Shown here: one piece after another, positions 22,301 through 34,770 of the stretch
Layout of the letters: every line of letters starts with the position of its first letter
Position numbering within the stretch: position 1 is the first letter of the stretch
DNA from: Steromphala cineraria
Lineage: Eukaryota; Mollusca; Gastropoda; Trochida; Trochidae
Assembly: GCA_916613615.1 (NCBI GenBank)
Contig: OU744732.1
Span: forward strand, 57,930,727 to 57,994,726
Length of the DNA: 64,000 nucleotides
Reading direction: 5' to 3'
Made by a program: the position numbers and the translations under genes
The notes under the pieces: generated by a model
What the model was told of the DNA's origin: nothing
The model's database searches: none
The model's input: only the letters and a program-made list of their open reading frames with translations

Positions 22301-25300
22301 AAACGAACAAAGTGAACAACTTTTCCCTCAACAAGTTTTTAAACTCATTATTTGATCAGTGTCAATTTCTGGCTTGACGAATTTTCAAGCATATTACGGT
22401 AATTTCTCTATAAATTCGACCCTCACTTTTCAAAGATTTTTTTCAACTATTTTCAACTTTTCATTGCTTATTTGGCACTATGGTTGAAATATTAGATATA
22501 GAACATTTGTATAATTATTATGCATAGGTTTTATATGATGACATGAAAATGTCGTAATTATTACGGGGTAATATATTTTAAATTGTTTACTTCAGTTGAG
22601 ATAATTGCGCTTTCCAATTATTTTTTCAGCAAATTAACCAATAATTTGAAGAAAAAGCTGAATGATAGAAGCATTAAAACTTTTAGCAGTTGAACGTTTA
22701 GAAGTGATTTGAATTTGTTACTCAGTAAAATAGACTTAGAGAAGTCGAATTAATGGGGAAATTATGGTACAATCGATTCAATTTAGAAACATCAAATTAC
22801 CTGAAGAAATGGAAGAAGAGCCTATCTCCCCAGTCGTACAGCTTGTAGAATATTCTCGTCAAAAGGCTCTGGAAGGCAAAAAGTTTGTTTCTTTTCTTAA
22901 TATCAGTTAGTGAGTGAGTTATTGTTTAGCGCTGCTTGGGCAGTATTCCAACCATATGCTACAATTTTTTAATATCAGATACTTGTTTTCAGCAACATAA
23001 AGACGTGACTTATTTCATGATTAGCACCTTTAATGTCCAGAGAAAGCACCTTCAAAAACACTTGAATTTTTTAAATAGATATTTTGAAAATAATTAGAAA
23101 ATAAAAAGCACTTCAACTAATAGAATATTTTCCACAGTCATGGAATCAGTGATGAAGAGGAATATATGGATGACAACTTCTTTATTCATGGTGTGCGATG
23201 TTTCGATGCATGTTCTAAACATATGATACAATAAATATAAAAGTTGTCTTCTATATATTCCTCTTCATTATGGCCATCCCAAATTCTAAAATACCTCTCA
23301 AAGAAGTTATAAAATCAGAAGCCCACCATTAGGAGGAGAAACAGGAATTGGATTTGTTTAGCTGAAGTGCGTATGTACAAAGGGTATTTCTTACTTTTAC
23401 CCTCAAATGCCATTTTTCAATATTTTTATTCAAGTGGCCAGGTTGACTTTCAACAAAGCAGAGTAGAGTGACAAGGGATTGTAGCCCATAACACATTGAT
23501 TACAATCGAGTGTAAGTGATTTGTGGAACGTGACCCAGGACATTTATCAAGGGATTGATGGTAGCATCATTCTCTCCCCACAGAGGCAGATAAAGTCATG
23601 TTGATTTAGCCTCTGTTATATTATGCCAAATTTGTGGGATAGAATGGGAGATGCCTGATTGGAGGCAATCAAAGTTAGTTGAGCAATCAGCGTCGCTGTT
23701 TCTAAATCATCATTTTGGCTACTACTAGGCTTTGTGATATGAACCACCCTTTTCATGCGAGAAGCCTTGTCATTTGATAAAGAAATTCAAATGTACTGTA
23801 ATGCAATTTTTTTCCGCCTGGGGAAACTGCCGAAATCTGCAGATTTCGGCGTAATATAACATAGGCTAAATCAACATGACAATAGATCTGCCTCTGAAGT
23901 GAGAGAATGATGTTACCATCAATCCCTGTTGGGAGAGAATGGGTAACATTGGAAGACATCGTCACTAACCAGAGCATGTTCATTGTAGAGCTCGGTGAAG
24001 ACAGCTTTATACGGCAGAAGATGGTCCGTGGTCAGTAGAGAAGTGAGTCGATTCTGAAGCTGTTTGCGACTCTGTCCGATTTGTTCACTGTCGATATTCC
24101 AACCTTGCTCCAAAAACTCATAGTTTAGTCTCTTGGTATCCATCCTCCAGATAATTGCAACCTAGGAAATTAAACAAACATTGATTACATCTCTAAAGGT
24201 TTTTAAAGTAATTTATCTATGTAAATGTAGATCTATGTCAATGTACAGATATGAACTCAAACATACTTTTATTTAATTGAACAGAATCCAAGTCAGGAAA
24301 GTCTACTGGGTTGTTTTTTTGGACATCCTGACATCCCTTAAAGGCACAATAACTTCACGTAAGTAACATCTATTTAATATTTAATCAAGTTTCCATATCT
24401 CTTAGTACATGTATTAGCAATGCTTTGGACAATATCAGGCGAGAATCTTTATCATCACTCTACTAATCGGCAATAAAGTTTTTCACTACTTTCACCACAT
24501 CACACTGTCTGGAAATTTTGCGGACATATAGACCATTTCATTTCATTTATAGGCTGTCATGATTTTGTGTAGCCACATGTTGTGTGTATATACAATAGAA
24601 CACGGATATAGCGAACTCCGATAAAGCGGACAATCGGATACAGCGAACCAATTTTCAAGTCCTGTCCCTATATAATATTTAAATTACATGTGTATAGCGA
24701 ACACCGGATATAGCGAACGAAATTCTTTGGTCCCTTGGAGTTCGTTATATCCGAGTTCTACTGTATGTATCTGCTTGGGGTGACTTTTGACCCCCGAAGG
24801 GACTATTGAGATATTTTTACTTTTAACTTTAACAAAACAACTGAATTGACTAAAATGTCGATACCATCAATACTATTTGTTGTGTTTATAATTACCATCG
24901 ATAAAGTACTAACGGCACAAGAACTATTGCAATAATTCAATAGCTCAATCAATTGTTACACCTTTAACATCTGCCTTCATATTTTTTTTACATTTGTAAC
25001 ATCTCCCGACATACTGAAAATAGATGAACTAACTCATATCTGCGAGGGGTGACTATTGATCCCCAAGTGACTATTGTGATATTGTGAACTTTACTTTCAA
25101 CTTTAACAAAACAACTGAATTGACTAAAATGTAGATATTGTCAATACTATTTGTTGTGTTAAAAATTACCATCGATAAAGTATTACTATTGACACAGCAA
25201 CTATCACAATAGGTCGATAGTTCAATCTATTGTTAAACCCCTAACATCTGCCTTCATGATAATTTTTCTATAATGTACATTTATTACTCCCGACATACTG

Positions 25301-28300
25301 AAAATAAGGTGAAACTATATAATCATCATTTGATTGAGAAGAATCCAAGTTCGGAAATTTTACCGGTTCTATTTTTGACATTCTTAAAGGGGAAGTAGCA
25401 CATTTTAGAGGAATTGTAAGGTGATTTCAGGAAAATGAAAATAAAAGGTATCAATTGAAAGACAATGTATTTAAACTAAATGAAGCAGTAATAAATCAAA
25501 TATATGTTTAGTTCAGCCATGCGATTCCTTTTTCTGACTATGGCTGATTGGTTTGTGTAATGAGATTTTTATGTAGAATAGATATTCACAATACATGATG
25601 AGTCATGATCTTGCTGTAACCTTGACATTTGATCAATAGCAAAATGTTTACTTCTCTGAAACTAAATAATCATTTGCACTCACCTCTACAACAGAGTCCT
25701 TCCTTGTGATGTTTCCCTTAGTGAGGACATTGATGAACTTATATTGTGTGTCTTCATAGATGTACACAAACTTAACTTTATCATCAGTAAACTTCAACGT
25801 CTGTGCAAAATGTCGGAATGAGTTACGGTGGATATCATGTTCCTCTGCTTTCTTGGTTACCAAGACAACGCAGAATCTGAAAGGTAATTTGAAAAGAAGG
25901 AATAATAAAGTGGAAAATATTAACTCAGGGTTTTAAAATTTATACAGGTAAGTACTATAAATTGGCCCTTTTGAGCAGTACAAAGATTTGAACAAGGATT
26001 GATTGTCATGTTCAAAATGATTTCAATGAGATTTACTGAATACAAAAAAAAACTGCAGCTCATTATTCAGATCAGTTCTTCAAGTGTAACAATATCTCAA
26101 GTCAAGGGTATTTTGCAGACCTTTTATAATCAATTTGTAATTGAAATTTACAAAATAGATTCATAAAAAATTGTGTACTCCAGTGGAAATCTGACAGGTT
26201 AAATCTCAAGGGATTGTCATTGTTGTCTTCCATTTTTAAGCCAGTTTTGGCAGTGTCACGTTCAAGGTTTAAACATGTTGTCACTGCTAGAGTATTACCA
26301 ACAGATCAAAATCAGCAAAGGCAAGTACAAACTGACAAGTGCCGAGCTGCAAGTATGATGTTTATGAGATCTTGTTCAATACGAACAACCCAAATGCACA
26401 CATAAGACCTTCTATACATATATATATGTTTCTGCAGTGCAATATACTGATATATCGATAATACAGCGCATCATTATTAACTTAAAGTCATTAGCCCGTC
26501 CTTGACAACAATCAGGAGGAAATGCCGCTCTTAATATTTTGTATCCCCATTTTTTTTAACCAATACATAATAAAACATGGACTGGTGATTTCCGTAAATA
26601 CCTGTTTTCTAAAGACCCAAGAAAAACAATATTGACCTCAGACTTCATCCTCGGTCAATATTGTTTTCCTTGGGTAAATAAAAACAGATATCACGCATCT
26701 ATATTAACTTGTTTCATAAAATTAGTATGAAACGGAAGATATCCTCTGTGTATCAATGAACCTACCTCCTCCTCTTGAGTTTGGGTTCAGCCGGACAGAG
26801 AGTGTCAAGGTACTTCTGTGAGGAGAGACGAGGGAGAAGGAGAAACTTGTTGGACTCCATCACTTCATCTATGGTCTTCCTCGATAGCTGCTGCATCTGT
26901 TGGCATGAAAAGGGTTAAATTTATCTTTAGAACCTCAGATTTGCCAAGTTTTATTGATAAATTCTGTCACATTCCAATGGCTTTTGTGACTTCTGCTGAA
27001 TCTGTGTATGAATCTACAATGGTTTATTTGTCTTAATATAAATATAAATATGTTTGAAAATTTTATCCATAGGATGACTCTCTGCATCAAGTCTCAAAGA
27101 TTACAAGAAATTACCTTCTATTTACTTATGTATCCCACAATTATAAGGATTTACTACAGACATATGACTGATCGCCTTAGTAAAGAAATGTAAAATAATC
27201 AACATGGACAGCGCAATTGAGAATGCTGCATTGCTTAGATGGAAAATTATATTTCAAAATAGATACCAATCTATATGATTCTTCACTTATTCAGAATAAA
27301 ACAAATCAAAGAAAAAAAATTATGAGTGACTGAGTGAGTGAGTTATTGTTTTACGCCGCTTGGGCAATATTGCAGCCAATCGCGGTGGAAACATTTGTGA
27401 ATCTTCTATCAGTTACATAAAAAATGAAAATATAAACCATAAATTGGATAAAATAGGATTTGTGTGTTAACAGAGATCAAATGTCAAAGAAAGGCTGGGA
27501 AAGGGAGATAAATCCAAAAGCTAAGCTTTGACAATTTTCAAAAACTTAATAGATTATTCCTTAGCTTTGACTTATATCAAAAGACTACTTCAAAACTCAC
27601 GCTAATAGTTGCCACAGGTGAATCAATCTCCTCATTAAACATCAGAAGTGTTTCCCTGTTGTGATTGACTCCAAATCTTCTCATTAGTCTACCGGCAACC
27701 GTAGAGTGCGTGTTGACGTACGAGCTTGTGATGTGGTCCCGGTAGAAGAACGCTGGAGCCAGGAACCGTGCTGAGGCGACGTCCTTCTGGGAAAAGAATA
27801 TTGCTCTCACTTTGTTGTCGTTCCAGCCTTTCAGAAACTCCTCGTAATTCTTGTCTGTCACCTGCAATGTTTGATATTTACATATTACTGAAATGAATTT
27901 AAGGAACACTCATGTTGTTTGCAACAACTCTAAATCCTAGCTACTAAAAGAAAACTACTGGTTAGAAGCTTTGTGCATACGTCTATGGGTACATAGAGGC
28001 TAGAGCTACTGATTATTAAAACTTAAAGATACACATTCAAAAATTTCACTTTTTCTTGCGTGCCTGCTACTTGATCTTCCTTTGACAAAAGCATATTTAG
28101 TATTATTTACATATATTTTGTATGACGTGTATTGCATTCTCTCAACACAGAGGTTCAAGTCATCTTGATCTTGTTCCCTTGTTTCTGACAGCTTCCCAAT
28201 GCAGAAAATTGCATTTTAAAAACTTGCCATTTGAAAACACTTCTTGTCTGGAAATGGTCGCTCTTGTCAAAAACGCTTTTGCCATGATACAGTAGCCAAA

Positions 28301-31300
28301 ACTATGACCTTGACAAGGAATTGCATGATTACACAACTTACTTTGATTGCATTCGATCAGATTTCTCACTTTCCAGCCCACAAACTTGGCATAAGTGAAA
28401 AGAGATTGGACCAAAGACAACCTGGGCTATGTCTGTTGGGAGAGTATGGGTGAATTGTTGCATTCAGGGCCTTGAGTTTCAAAGCTCTCTTCGTGCTAAG
28501 ATAGTCTTTAGCCAATGTTAATGCATGGTACCTAAGACTATCTTAGCGCTAAGAGAGCTCCGAAAATCAAGGGTCCGGGAAATTGAAAATAAACAAACCT
28601 GATGAAGTGTCGTCTTCGGGAACCAGCTTCGCACAAAGTCTCGCAAATACGACATGCTGACAGATCCTTTATAGCTGACGATACGTCCGTTGACGATGCC
28701 GAGTATAGCCGGAAAGTGAGATATCCTCAGATGGCTCATTACTCCGTGGCCGTGGTTCGCATTTACTGTACCCACACACAAACCTGAAATAATAATAATA
28801 ATGTGTGTATTTATATCGCACACTTTTGATCCAATAGCATACTCACACAAATACTTATAGTCACATTCATGCCATTGCCTTCTGCAAAGGTTAAAACGCC
28901 ATTTGCGGACCTGGCTTATCTAACCCTTGATGTCGACCGTCAACTTTTCTGGTTAGATAACAGCGCCCTCTCCATCGATAATTGATTCAGTCGACAGACT
29001 TTGACAGAAAGGCTGCCATGTTTTTCAGTCCGATGTAGTATTACAGAGGGCTTTCTGATTGGACTATGACTTTCCCTTAAAGTAAGCTGGAGAGCATGCA
29101 CAGAAGGTGAAGTGCAGCAAGGGTTAAATGAGAAAGTTTGGAAACTGACTCTTTAAGATTTGTAAAGGAAGATGGCCTTATACTCACCAACACTGTGTAG
29201 CTCAGAAATGATTTTCTCAATGTAGGATTCCATCCTCATACAGTCGAAGCAGAAGTTGGAGTACACGTAGATGAAGCACGGCTTTACGTGACTCTCCGGC
29301 ATCATCTTAGTCTCCAGATTCCTCAGGGTAAATCCGTATTTCTCAATGACAGAATCGCCTCCCCCAAAGTTGAACCTGAAACCCCCTCCCCCACCGTGGA
29401 AGAAACTGTCGAAGTTTGAAAAGCCCTGGTGACGGAAGTGGTTGCGACCTTCGTTGTGACTTGCCGCGGTGTAGCCAAAATTGTCGTACGTGCTTCTCTT
29501 CTCTGTATTGCTTAGTGTCTTGAAAATAAAAAGGACAGAAGTTATGGAATTGGTGAAGAACTGTTGTTTCTATAGGGGTTTATAAGAAAACTTTGTCTAC
29601 CTCTTAGGTTTGGTATCTTCTTTTCTCTTCTTTTTTCAATTTTCCGCAAAAAATATTAACTTATGCCAAATATGTTATCTTCAAAATTTCAAACATCTCA
29701 TAACTCAACCAAATGATTTGTAATCATAAAGGAAACTGCGAAGTATTAAGGAACATTTTTTTTGCATACATTTTAGATAAGGAACTAACTATTCATGCAA
29801 TGTCATAAGAAAGTTGAAATTTTCTCAAACAAGTAGTTCTTGTAATTTTTGGTTAAGAAAAAGTACATTTCATGTTTGAAGTTAATTCAACTGAAAAATA
29901 AATCAACATATTGTCTTCCTTTTATCTTCAAAGGAGTAAGAAAATGACACCATATTGAGCGACTATGAATATTGCTATTCAGAAGGTCTAAATCTAAGTC
30001 TAAAACAATCCCACACAATAACAAGATTTGTGAAAGCTATTAAGCTATCAAAACTATTCTCTCCCCACAGTGCCAGATCAAGTCATGAAATGTTGATCAA
30101 GCCTCTGTTCTGATAAGATCAAATATGAGTAAACCGGCAGTTCCCCTGGCGAAAAATTTGCACAACAATCCATTTGAATTTTGTGATCACATGAAAACCC
30201 CTCTGGCATGGAAAGATTGATTCATGTCACAATGCCTTTACCATGATTCAGTAGCCAAAATGAAGATTTTTTTATTTATAACAATGTCGCTGATTGCACA
30301 ACTAATTTTGATTACCTCTAATCAGGCATCTTACATTCTACTCCACAAACTCAGCAAGAAGAGAGAAGAACAGAGGCTCAATCAACATTTCATTACCTGA
30401 TCTACCTCTGTGGGGAGAGAATGATATATAAGTTGACTAAGAATATTTAAGTCCAGCAATCTTAGAAGCCAGGGTCTAGATATCAAGTTTCCCAGAATGC
30501 CAGGAGCCTGTAAGCTAGAACTGATATATGGTACTTGGATATACTAATGTCTCAGTGGGATATCATCCAAGTACCTAAACAAAGATTAAGAGATTAAAAG
30601 ATAAGGCAGAGACTTGATCAACTTACCTCATAAGCCTCGTTGATCTTTGTGAACTTGTCCGCAGCCTGTGGATCTGTGTTCTTGTCTGGGTGCCTGCAGC
30701 CGCAATGAATACATTATGCAAGTGATAAGGCAAAAACAGATACCGTATTTCCTCTAATAAGCGCCGGATCTCCAATAAGCGCCAGGGGTCATAGTAAGTT
30801 GAGAAAATAGGCGCCGAGTATCTAATAAGCGCGGGGGGTTAAAGGGGTGCTGAAAAAATAAGCGCCCAGGTGCTTATTAGAGGAAATACGGTACATTTTT
30901 AGATAACCTTACAGACCAATAAATTTTCTGTATTTTTCATGCTAAAAGGTTCTAATCAGTAAAACTATGTCAGAGAACAATGACAACTTTAAAAGAAAAT
31001 CATAATTAACACATATTTTTGCTAATTAATTTTCATTTTCAAAACATCTGTATCAAGACAAATAAATAGGTAAAACAAAATAGCAAATATTTAAATAAAA
31101 TGAAGACATGTATCTGTCAAATGACTCTTATCTTTTGTAAGTTCACAAAATAACATCTCTTGAGGAATTGGCCAACATACAATAAGCTATTCTTGATTCT
31201 GTTCCCAAAAATCAATAAGACTGATGACTTCATTAATGGTTATTCACTACATCATGCTATCCACATTAACAGCAAGGCTAATCATTAACTTTCCATGCAA

Positions 31301-34300
31301 TGTTCTATTGTAAAGCTCTCCAAAGTATTCAGTCACTGTAATTGTGTTAATTCAAAGGTACAGAAATTGTTAACTCTAATTGGAGCCTGATCTTCTCATT
31401 TGACAAATCAATCTTTCCTGGATGGGAACCCATGTTTATTCAAACTAATAATGTTATTGTTCTTTGATCATTTTTTTAGATAAATCATATTGTTTAACTA
31501 TTAATCTGGACTTAAAAGCATGATGTTATAATTTCTACAAATATATTATACAATTTTCAAAATTTCTTTTAGGTGAGGTGATTTTGGGTTCATCACCACT
31601 TTCAAGAGTATTTCACTATTATAATGGCTGCTAGTATAGTTGCAGGGAGAAAGCCCGCAACACTATTGTTGCTATGTATTGTGGTAAAAGCTGCGAGCAT
31701 CGGCTGGAACAAGTGAACCATGGGTGGTACTGCGCTTAAATTCAGTGTAGCATTGCACCCAAAACTTACTGCGTGTAAAACAGTTCTCTACTGCAGACAA
31801 AGTTGTCGAGCCCCGGAATTGAACCAAGGACCTCCTGATCCGAAGCCGACACGCAAACCATTGCGATACCCCACCCCCTTGAAATTTTAAGCCTTAGATT
31901 TTGTCAATGAATAGATAAACCATTTTGCATCATTCCAAAATATATCTGAATCCTGTTTTTCTAAAAATATGATAAGCATGCAGGGATATGGAAAGACATC
32001 TAAGACAATGGGCCATTTTCCTGGTTTTTGGTAATTTTCTGAATTTCAAATGGGCCATTGCCCATTACATCAACAATAAACTTCAAAATTTTAATGGGTC
32101 GTTTTTTCATCCAATGTGCAAAATGGCCCATGGCCCTTGCCTTTCCCAATCACTGAGCATGCTTAAGCTTCAATTGTATTTCAACAGTTCAACGACATAT
32201 TTTAACTGTACGATCTGATATAAGTTCATGTCTGAAGTCAACTGATCAATACTTAACAACATGACAGAGCTGTCATAAACATGGAGGAAAACTGTGAGTA
32301 AAACTGTGATGGATTAGGTTAGTTCAGATTAGAATTAACAGTTTGGTAAGGGGAATGAAACACTGCTTTCTCCAATTCAAATTAGTAAAATTTGCGCCTT
32401 TGGCATGCTGCATGCTTGAAAATGTGTGCCTTATAAATATGCACTATTACTTTTGAAATCACTAGATTGACAAAGATATCAAATTAAAGATGACATCATA
32501 TTTCTAGCAAATATATAATAATTTTCTTTTTGGTAACATTTCAATAATAATGTATTTGGGTTCAAAATAGTGCATACAGTGGAGCACAGTGGTGTAGTGG
32601 TTAGCATGCTTGCCTCTCACGCCAGAGACCCGGGTTCGAATCCCGGTAGAGACGCCAAAAATTTGTAACTTGGATCTCAATCTGTGTTGTGTCCCTGGGC
32701 AAGACACTTCATCCACATTGCACTCAGTTCACCCAGCTGTACAAATGGGTACCTGAACAAGGGGGAAGTATGGACCTATACGGTCGCGCGGAGCTCTGTT
32801 TAATCGGCGGCACCGAAAATACTATCCCTCCAGGGTAATAATACTCATGGCGCTTTGAGCATGCTTTGCCGGTATAAGATAGCTATTATTATTATTATAT
32901 TGACAAAATTATTTATTATCATTACAGGAGGATTTTTTTTACAATGTTTACTTCCTCATACCAACATTGTCAACAGACAATAATTTTTATATCAGCTCGT
33001 AAAAACTGGTACAAGGTATTTAATTAGAAATTATAAATGAGCGCAATTCAATCTGCTTAAGCCAATATTTGCAAATCTATGAAACATGTAATAAGTTTGA
33101 AAATAAGAATTTCTGAGAAGACTGCAAAAAATTTATCTAAGTAATTGAAAAATAATGACATTGTTAATTTCAGTTATTGTTCATTAAGAAGTTATGTATT
33201 GAAATTTTTCTAAGTAATTGAAAAAACAAAGACATCGTTATTTTCAGTTATTTTTCATTTAATTAACAAAATCATTTTGACTCATCTGAAAGTATGCTGA
33301 TAGATTGTGATACATTTTTCTTTTTCTTAGTAATCCAGAAGAGTTGATATTAATATTGAGCATCATGAGGCAGTGAGCACAGCGGGTTGCTATAACATAA
33401 AGTGACGCAACTACTTAGTACCATATAGACTTGCATGTCAATGTGTTGTTGCAAGGAAAATTATATGTAATGGTATGGCCACCCACCGTCAAAATCTTGA
33501 AAAGCATAAACAGCTGAAATTCTTTGGCATATTTTTCAAAATTAATATAAAGGCTCCCATAATACATATTATATTTCCAATATATGAATCAATTTAAACA
33601 CACTGGGTTATTAATTTTATTATATTGATACTTTTCAAATTGATAATTATGAATACTCTTGACAAAAAAAACAGCAATTTGAACAGAAGTCTTTGCTCAG
33701 CTCTGTCAAATTGGAAATACTTATCAATGTTAATATGTCAATATATATCTGCACGATTTTCACGACATGAATGGATGTTTGTGTTTATATATGCATTGGT
33801 TTAATTGGTTGTGTTTTTCCGCAATTTTAAGTGGAACTTAATTGTTACATCAAATTTATTGAATATTTTTAGAAGTATGTACTCATAGTGATACTTATCA
33901 TTATGTCGTTGCATACCGATAATATAATGCAGAATGCTTCTTAATAAAGAATAGTTATTCAACATTGTTGAGACTAAAATGTATTCTTTGGGTCTTATTT
34001 TGAATTGACCAATATAAGCTTTGGAATGTCTGTTAAGAAATTATTTTCAGTATAACTATAGAATTGGTTTGCCACCCTTTTTCATTATATATTGTTTTAC
34101 TAAACTGTTCATAAGGTTAGGGTTAGGTTTTGGTTTAGGTTTAGGGTTAGAGTATGTGTAAGCAGTGTATGAAATAAGACCCGTCCGACAGCCTGAAACG
34201 GGTAACTTCTGGTCTGGGCTGGTAACTTTTTAATGTTTTTGTTGAATTTGACCATGAAATTAAGTAAAATCATTCTTTCGGGCTGGTAACTTCTCAGGCT

Positions 34301-34770
34301 TATTTCATACACTGGTGTAAGCGACTTGCTTAGAGTTAGTCATTAGTCTAGTTTTAGGGTAATTCTTTAGTTGCTCCTTATTTTCAAAATAATAAGGAAA
34401 ACTGTTTTATTCTTTTCTGTTAATAGAAAATGAATATTGATGTAAATATATTTTAAATAAACGAATTCATAAAATTGCATGTAAATCAAATTGTTGAAGG
34501 CTATTTACGTCAGACGTCTACTGTTGTTTTATTTGTCGATTAAAACTGACTAGGGAAAGCATATACTTATTCTTAATAAAGCTCTGATAATTTCACGTCA
34601 AGTCTCGATCCACCGAATTTCACTTACCATTCTCTAGCCATCTTCTTGTAGGCTTTTCTGATCTCTTGAAATGTCGCCCCCTTTCCGACCCCAAGCACTT
34701 CGTACAAATCCTCACAGTTTCCAATAGGGAGTAAACCCCCCAAAACAACAATCAATATCGTTATTTTCAT
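19379..34770 (-). CDS. DNAJC16: DnaJ homolog subfamily C member 16 (DNAJC16), complete, 12 coding exons
   Basis: ER-membrane J-protein with thioredoxin-like domains, linked to ER and autophagosome regulation (family knowledge). Exons, 5' to 3' on minus: 34770-34628, 30693-30627, 29518-29188, 28783-28599, 27861-27601, 26896-26766, 25876-25684, 24161-23970, 22868-22801, 21921-21772, 20846-20682, 19754-19379. Phases agree throughout: 2,262 nt, 753 residues plus TGA, near the ~780 of vertebrate proteins. Residues 1-19 form a signal peptide. The J domain follows from DLYEVLGVG with HPD at 49-51. After a Gly/Phe-rich stretch (~100-123) a thioredoxin-like region carries CFDC (C160, C163). A hydrophobic segment at about 526-548 (VTILMVLFAVVVVVIVMGYS) is the membrane anchor. 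The tail is acidic (DNSDSENEEEDLSE). All introns are GT-AG. Intron 1 (3.9 kb) and others hold SINEs and MITEs. Confidence 0.92.
19792..20091. mobile_element. Short TIR element of the TACCGTATT/AAGCGCC family
   Basis: Left end TACTGTATTTCCTCAAACAA, right end the diverged inverse TTCGAGGAAATATGGTA. Interior shows several 'GGCGCTTATT/GGCACTTATT' units. It lies in DNAJC16 intron 11, 38 bp from exon 12. Confidence 0.6.
20350..20668 (+). mobile_element. tRNA-derived SINE, copy 1
   Basis: The head resembles a tRNA: A-box-like TGGTGTAGTGGTTAGCGTGC and B-box GGTTCGAATCC. A body follows that is shared with copies at 32.6 and 48.5 kb (GTGTCCCTGGGCAAGACACT, GTACAAATGGGTACCTGAAC), with an ATT-repeat tail at 20653-20668. 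Pol III promoter boxes are intact. It is antisense to DNAJC16, and its tail ends within ~6 bp of the exon 11 splice donor signal. Confidence 0.85.
22911..22970 (+). repeat. Fragment of a GTGAGTGAGTTATTGTTTA-type repeat
   Basis: AGTGAGTGAGTTATTGTTTA followed by GCGCTGCTTGGGCAGTATTC is matched by a second fragment near 27322-27375. The pattern resembles an abundant gastropod repeat (recalled, not checked). It lies in DNAJC16 intron 8. Confidence 0.45.
23153..23272. repeat. Inverted repeat with ~28-bp arms
   Basis: ATGAAGAGGAATATATGGAT (23153 on) pairs with ATATATTCCTCTTCAT near 23257-23272, leaving a ~65-bp loop containing GCGATGTTTCGATGCATG. The right arm carries one mismatch. It resembles the layout at 58.35-58.76 kb. 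Intronic; function unknown. Confidence 0.55.
23569..23908. mobile_element. MITE family B copy inside a larger palindrome
   Basis: Left end ATTCTCTCCCCACAGAGGCA, right end TGCCTCTGAAGTGAGAGAAT; interior as in the other family B copies. The flanks GGGATTGATGGTAGCATC and GATGTTACCATCAATCCC also pair, so it sits at the centre of another palindromic repeat. DNAJC16 intron 8. Confidence 0.75.
24591..24765. mobile_element. Short pogo/Tigger-like MITE
   Basis: Inverted ends built on AGAACACGGATATAGCGAAC and its inverse GTTCGTTATATCCGAGTTCT, flanked by TA. This resembles the termini of pogo-type Tc1/mariner relatives. 175 bp, non-coding, in DNAJC16 intron 7. Confidence 0.6.
24777..25320 (+). repeat. 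Tandem duplication of a ~270-bp unit
   Basis: The block starting near 24777 (GGGGTGACTTTTGACCCCCG) recurs from about 25047. It shares CAAAACAACTGAATTGACTA, ACCATCGATAAAGTA and AACATCTGCCTTCAT in the same order. The copies are clearly diverged. No coding potential. Confidence 0.7.
25384..25571. mobile_element. TTAA-flanked MITE, family A copy 4 (truncated)
   Basis: Begins TTAAAGGGGAAGTAGCAC and follows the family for ~185 bp, with an internal deletion and no right terminus. It lies 113 bp from DNAJC16 exon 7. Confidence 0.7.
28136..28450. mobile_element. Diverged MITE family B copy
   Basis: Ends ATTCTCTCAACACAGAGGTT and CTGTTGGGAGAGTATGGGT resemble family B. Interior fragments match (GATTGCATTCGATCAGAT, TTTGCCATGATACAGTAGCC). 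DNAJC16 intron 4. Confidence 0.55.
28470..28575. repeat. ~105-bp palindromic repeat
   Basis: CTTGAGTTTCAAAGCTCTCT, then GTGCTAAGATAGTCTT, pairs with AAGACTATCTTAGCGC and AGAGAGCTCCGAAAATCAAG. Likely a tiny foldback element. It ends 24 bp from DNAJC16 exon 4, within the splice-donor side of intron 4. Confidence 0.65.
30056..30422. mobile_element. MITE family B, complete copy
   Basis: ATTCTCTCCCCACAGTGCCA at the left and CTGTGGGGAGAGAAT at the right. The inverted similarity extends ~50 bp inward (ATGAAATGTTGATCAAGCCT against AGGCTCAATCAACATTTCAT). No coding. DNAJC16 intron 2. Confidence 0.8.
30741..30893. mobile_element. 153-bp TIR element (TACCGTATT/AAGCGCC family)
   Basis: TACCGTATTTCCTCTAATAA at the left and the inverse TTATTAGAGGAAATACGGTA at the right, TA-flanked, with repeated AATAAGCGCC units between. 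It lies 47 bp upstream of DNAJC16 exon 2, in intron 1. Confidence 0.8.
31620..31876 (-). mobile_element. Second tRNA-derived SINE family, minus strand
   Basis: Reverse complement gives a tRNA-like head: an A-box-like TATCGCAATGGTTTGCGTG and the B-box GGTTCAATTCC (31811-31821) about 40 nt downstream. A ~180-bp body continues to lower coordinates. The left limit is a guess. The folded product would not be a normal tRNA. Confidence 0.5.
32581..32900 (+). mobile_element. tRNA-derived SINE, copy 2
   Basis: Head GTGGTGTAGTGGTTAGCATG with B-box GGTTCGAATCC, body as in copy 1, and an ATT-repeat tail. It contains a ~25-bp segment missing from copy 1 (GGAGCTCTGTTTAATCGGCG). DNAJC16 intron 1. Confidence 0.85.
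34157..34316. repeat. ~160-bp palindromic element between TTAGGG-like tracts
   Basis: CAGTGTATGAAATAAGACC pairs with GGCTTATTTCATACACTG, and GGGCTGGTAACTT occurs twice inside. A related diverged sequence is near 21120-21240. On both sides are degenerate TTAGGG/TTAGGTT runs (34117-34150 and 34350-34360). Confidence 0.6.

Noticed and set aside
23753..23983. Minus-strand 76-codon frame overlapping DNAJC16 exon 8
   Set aside because: Mostly translation of a family B MITE; the real exon uses another frame and ends at 23970.
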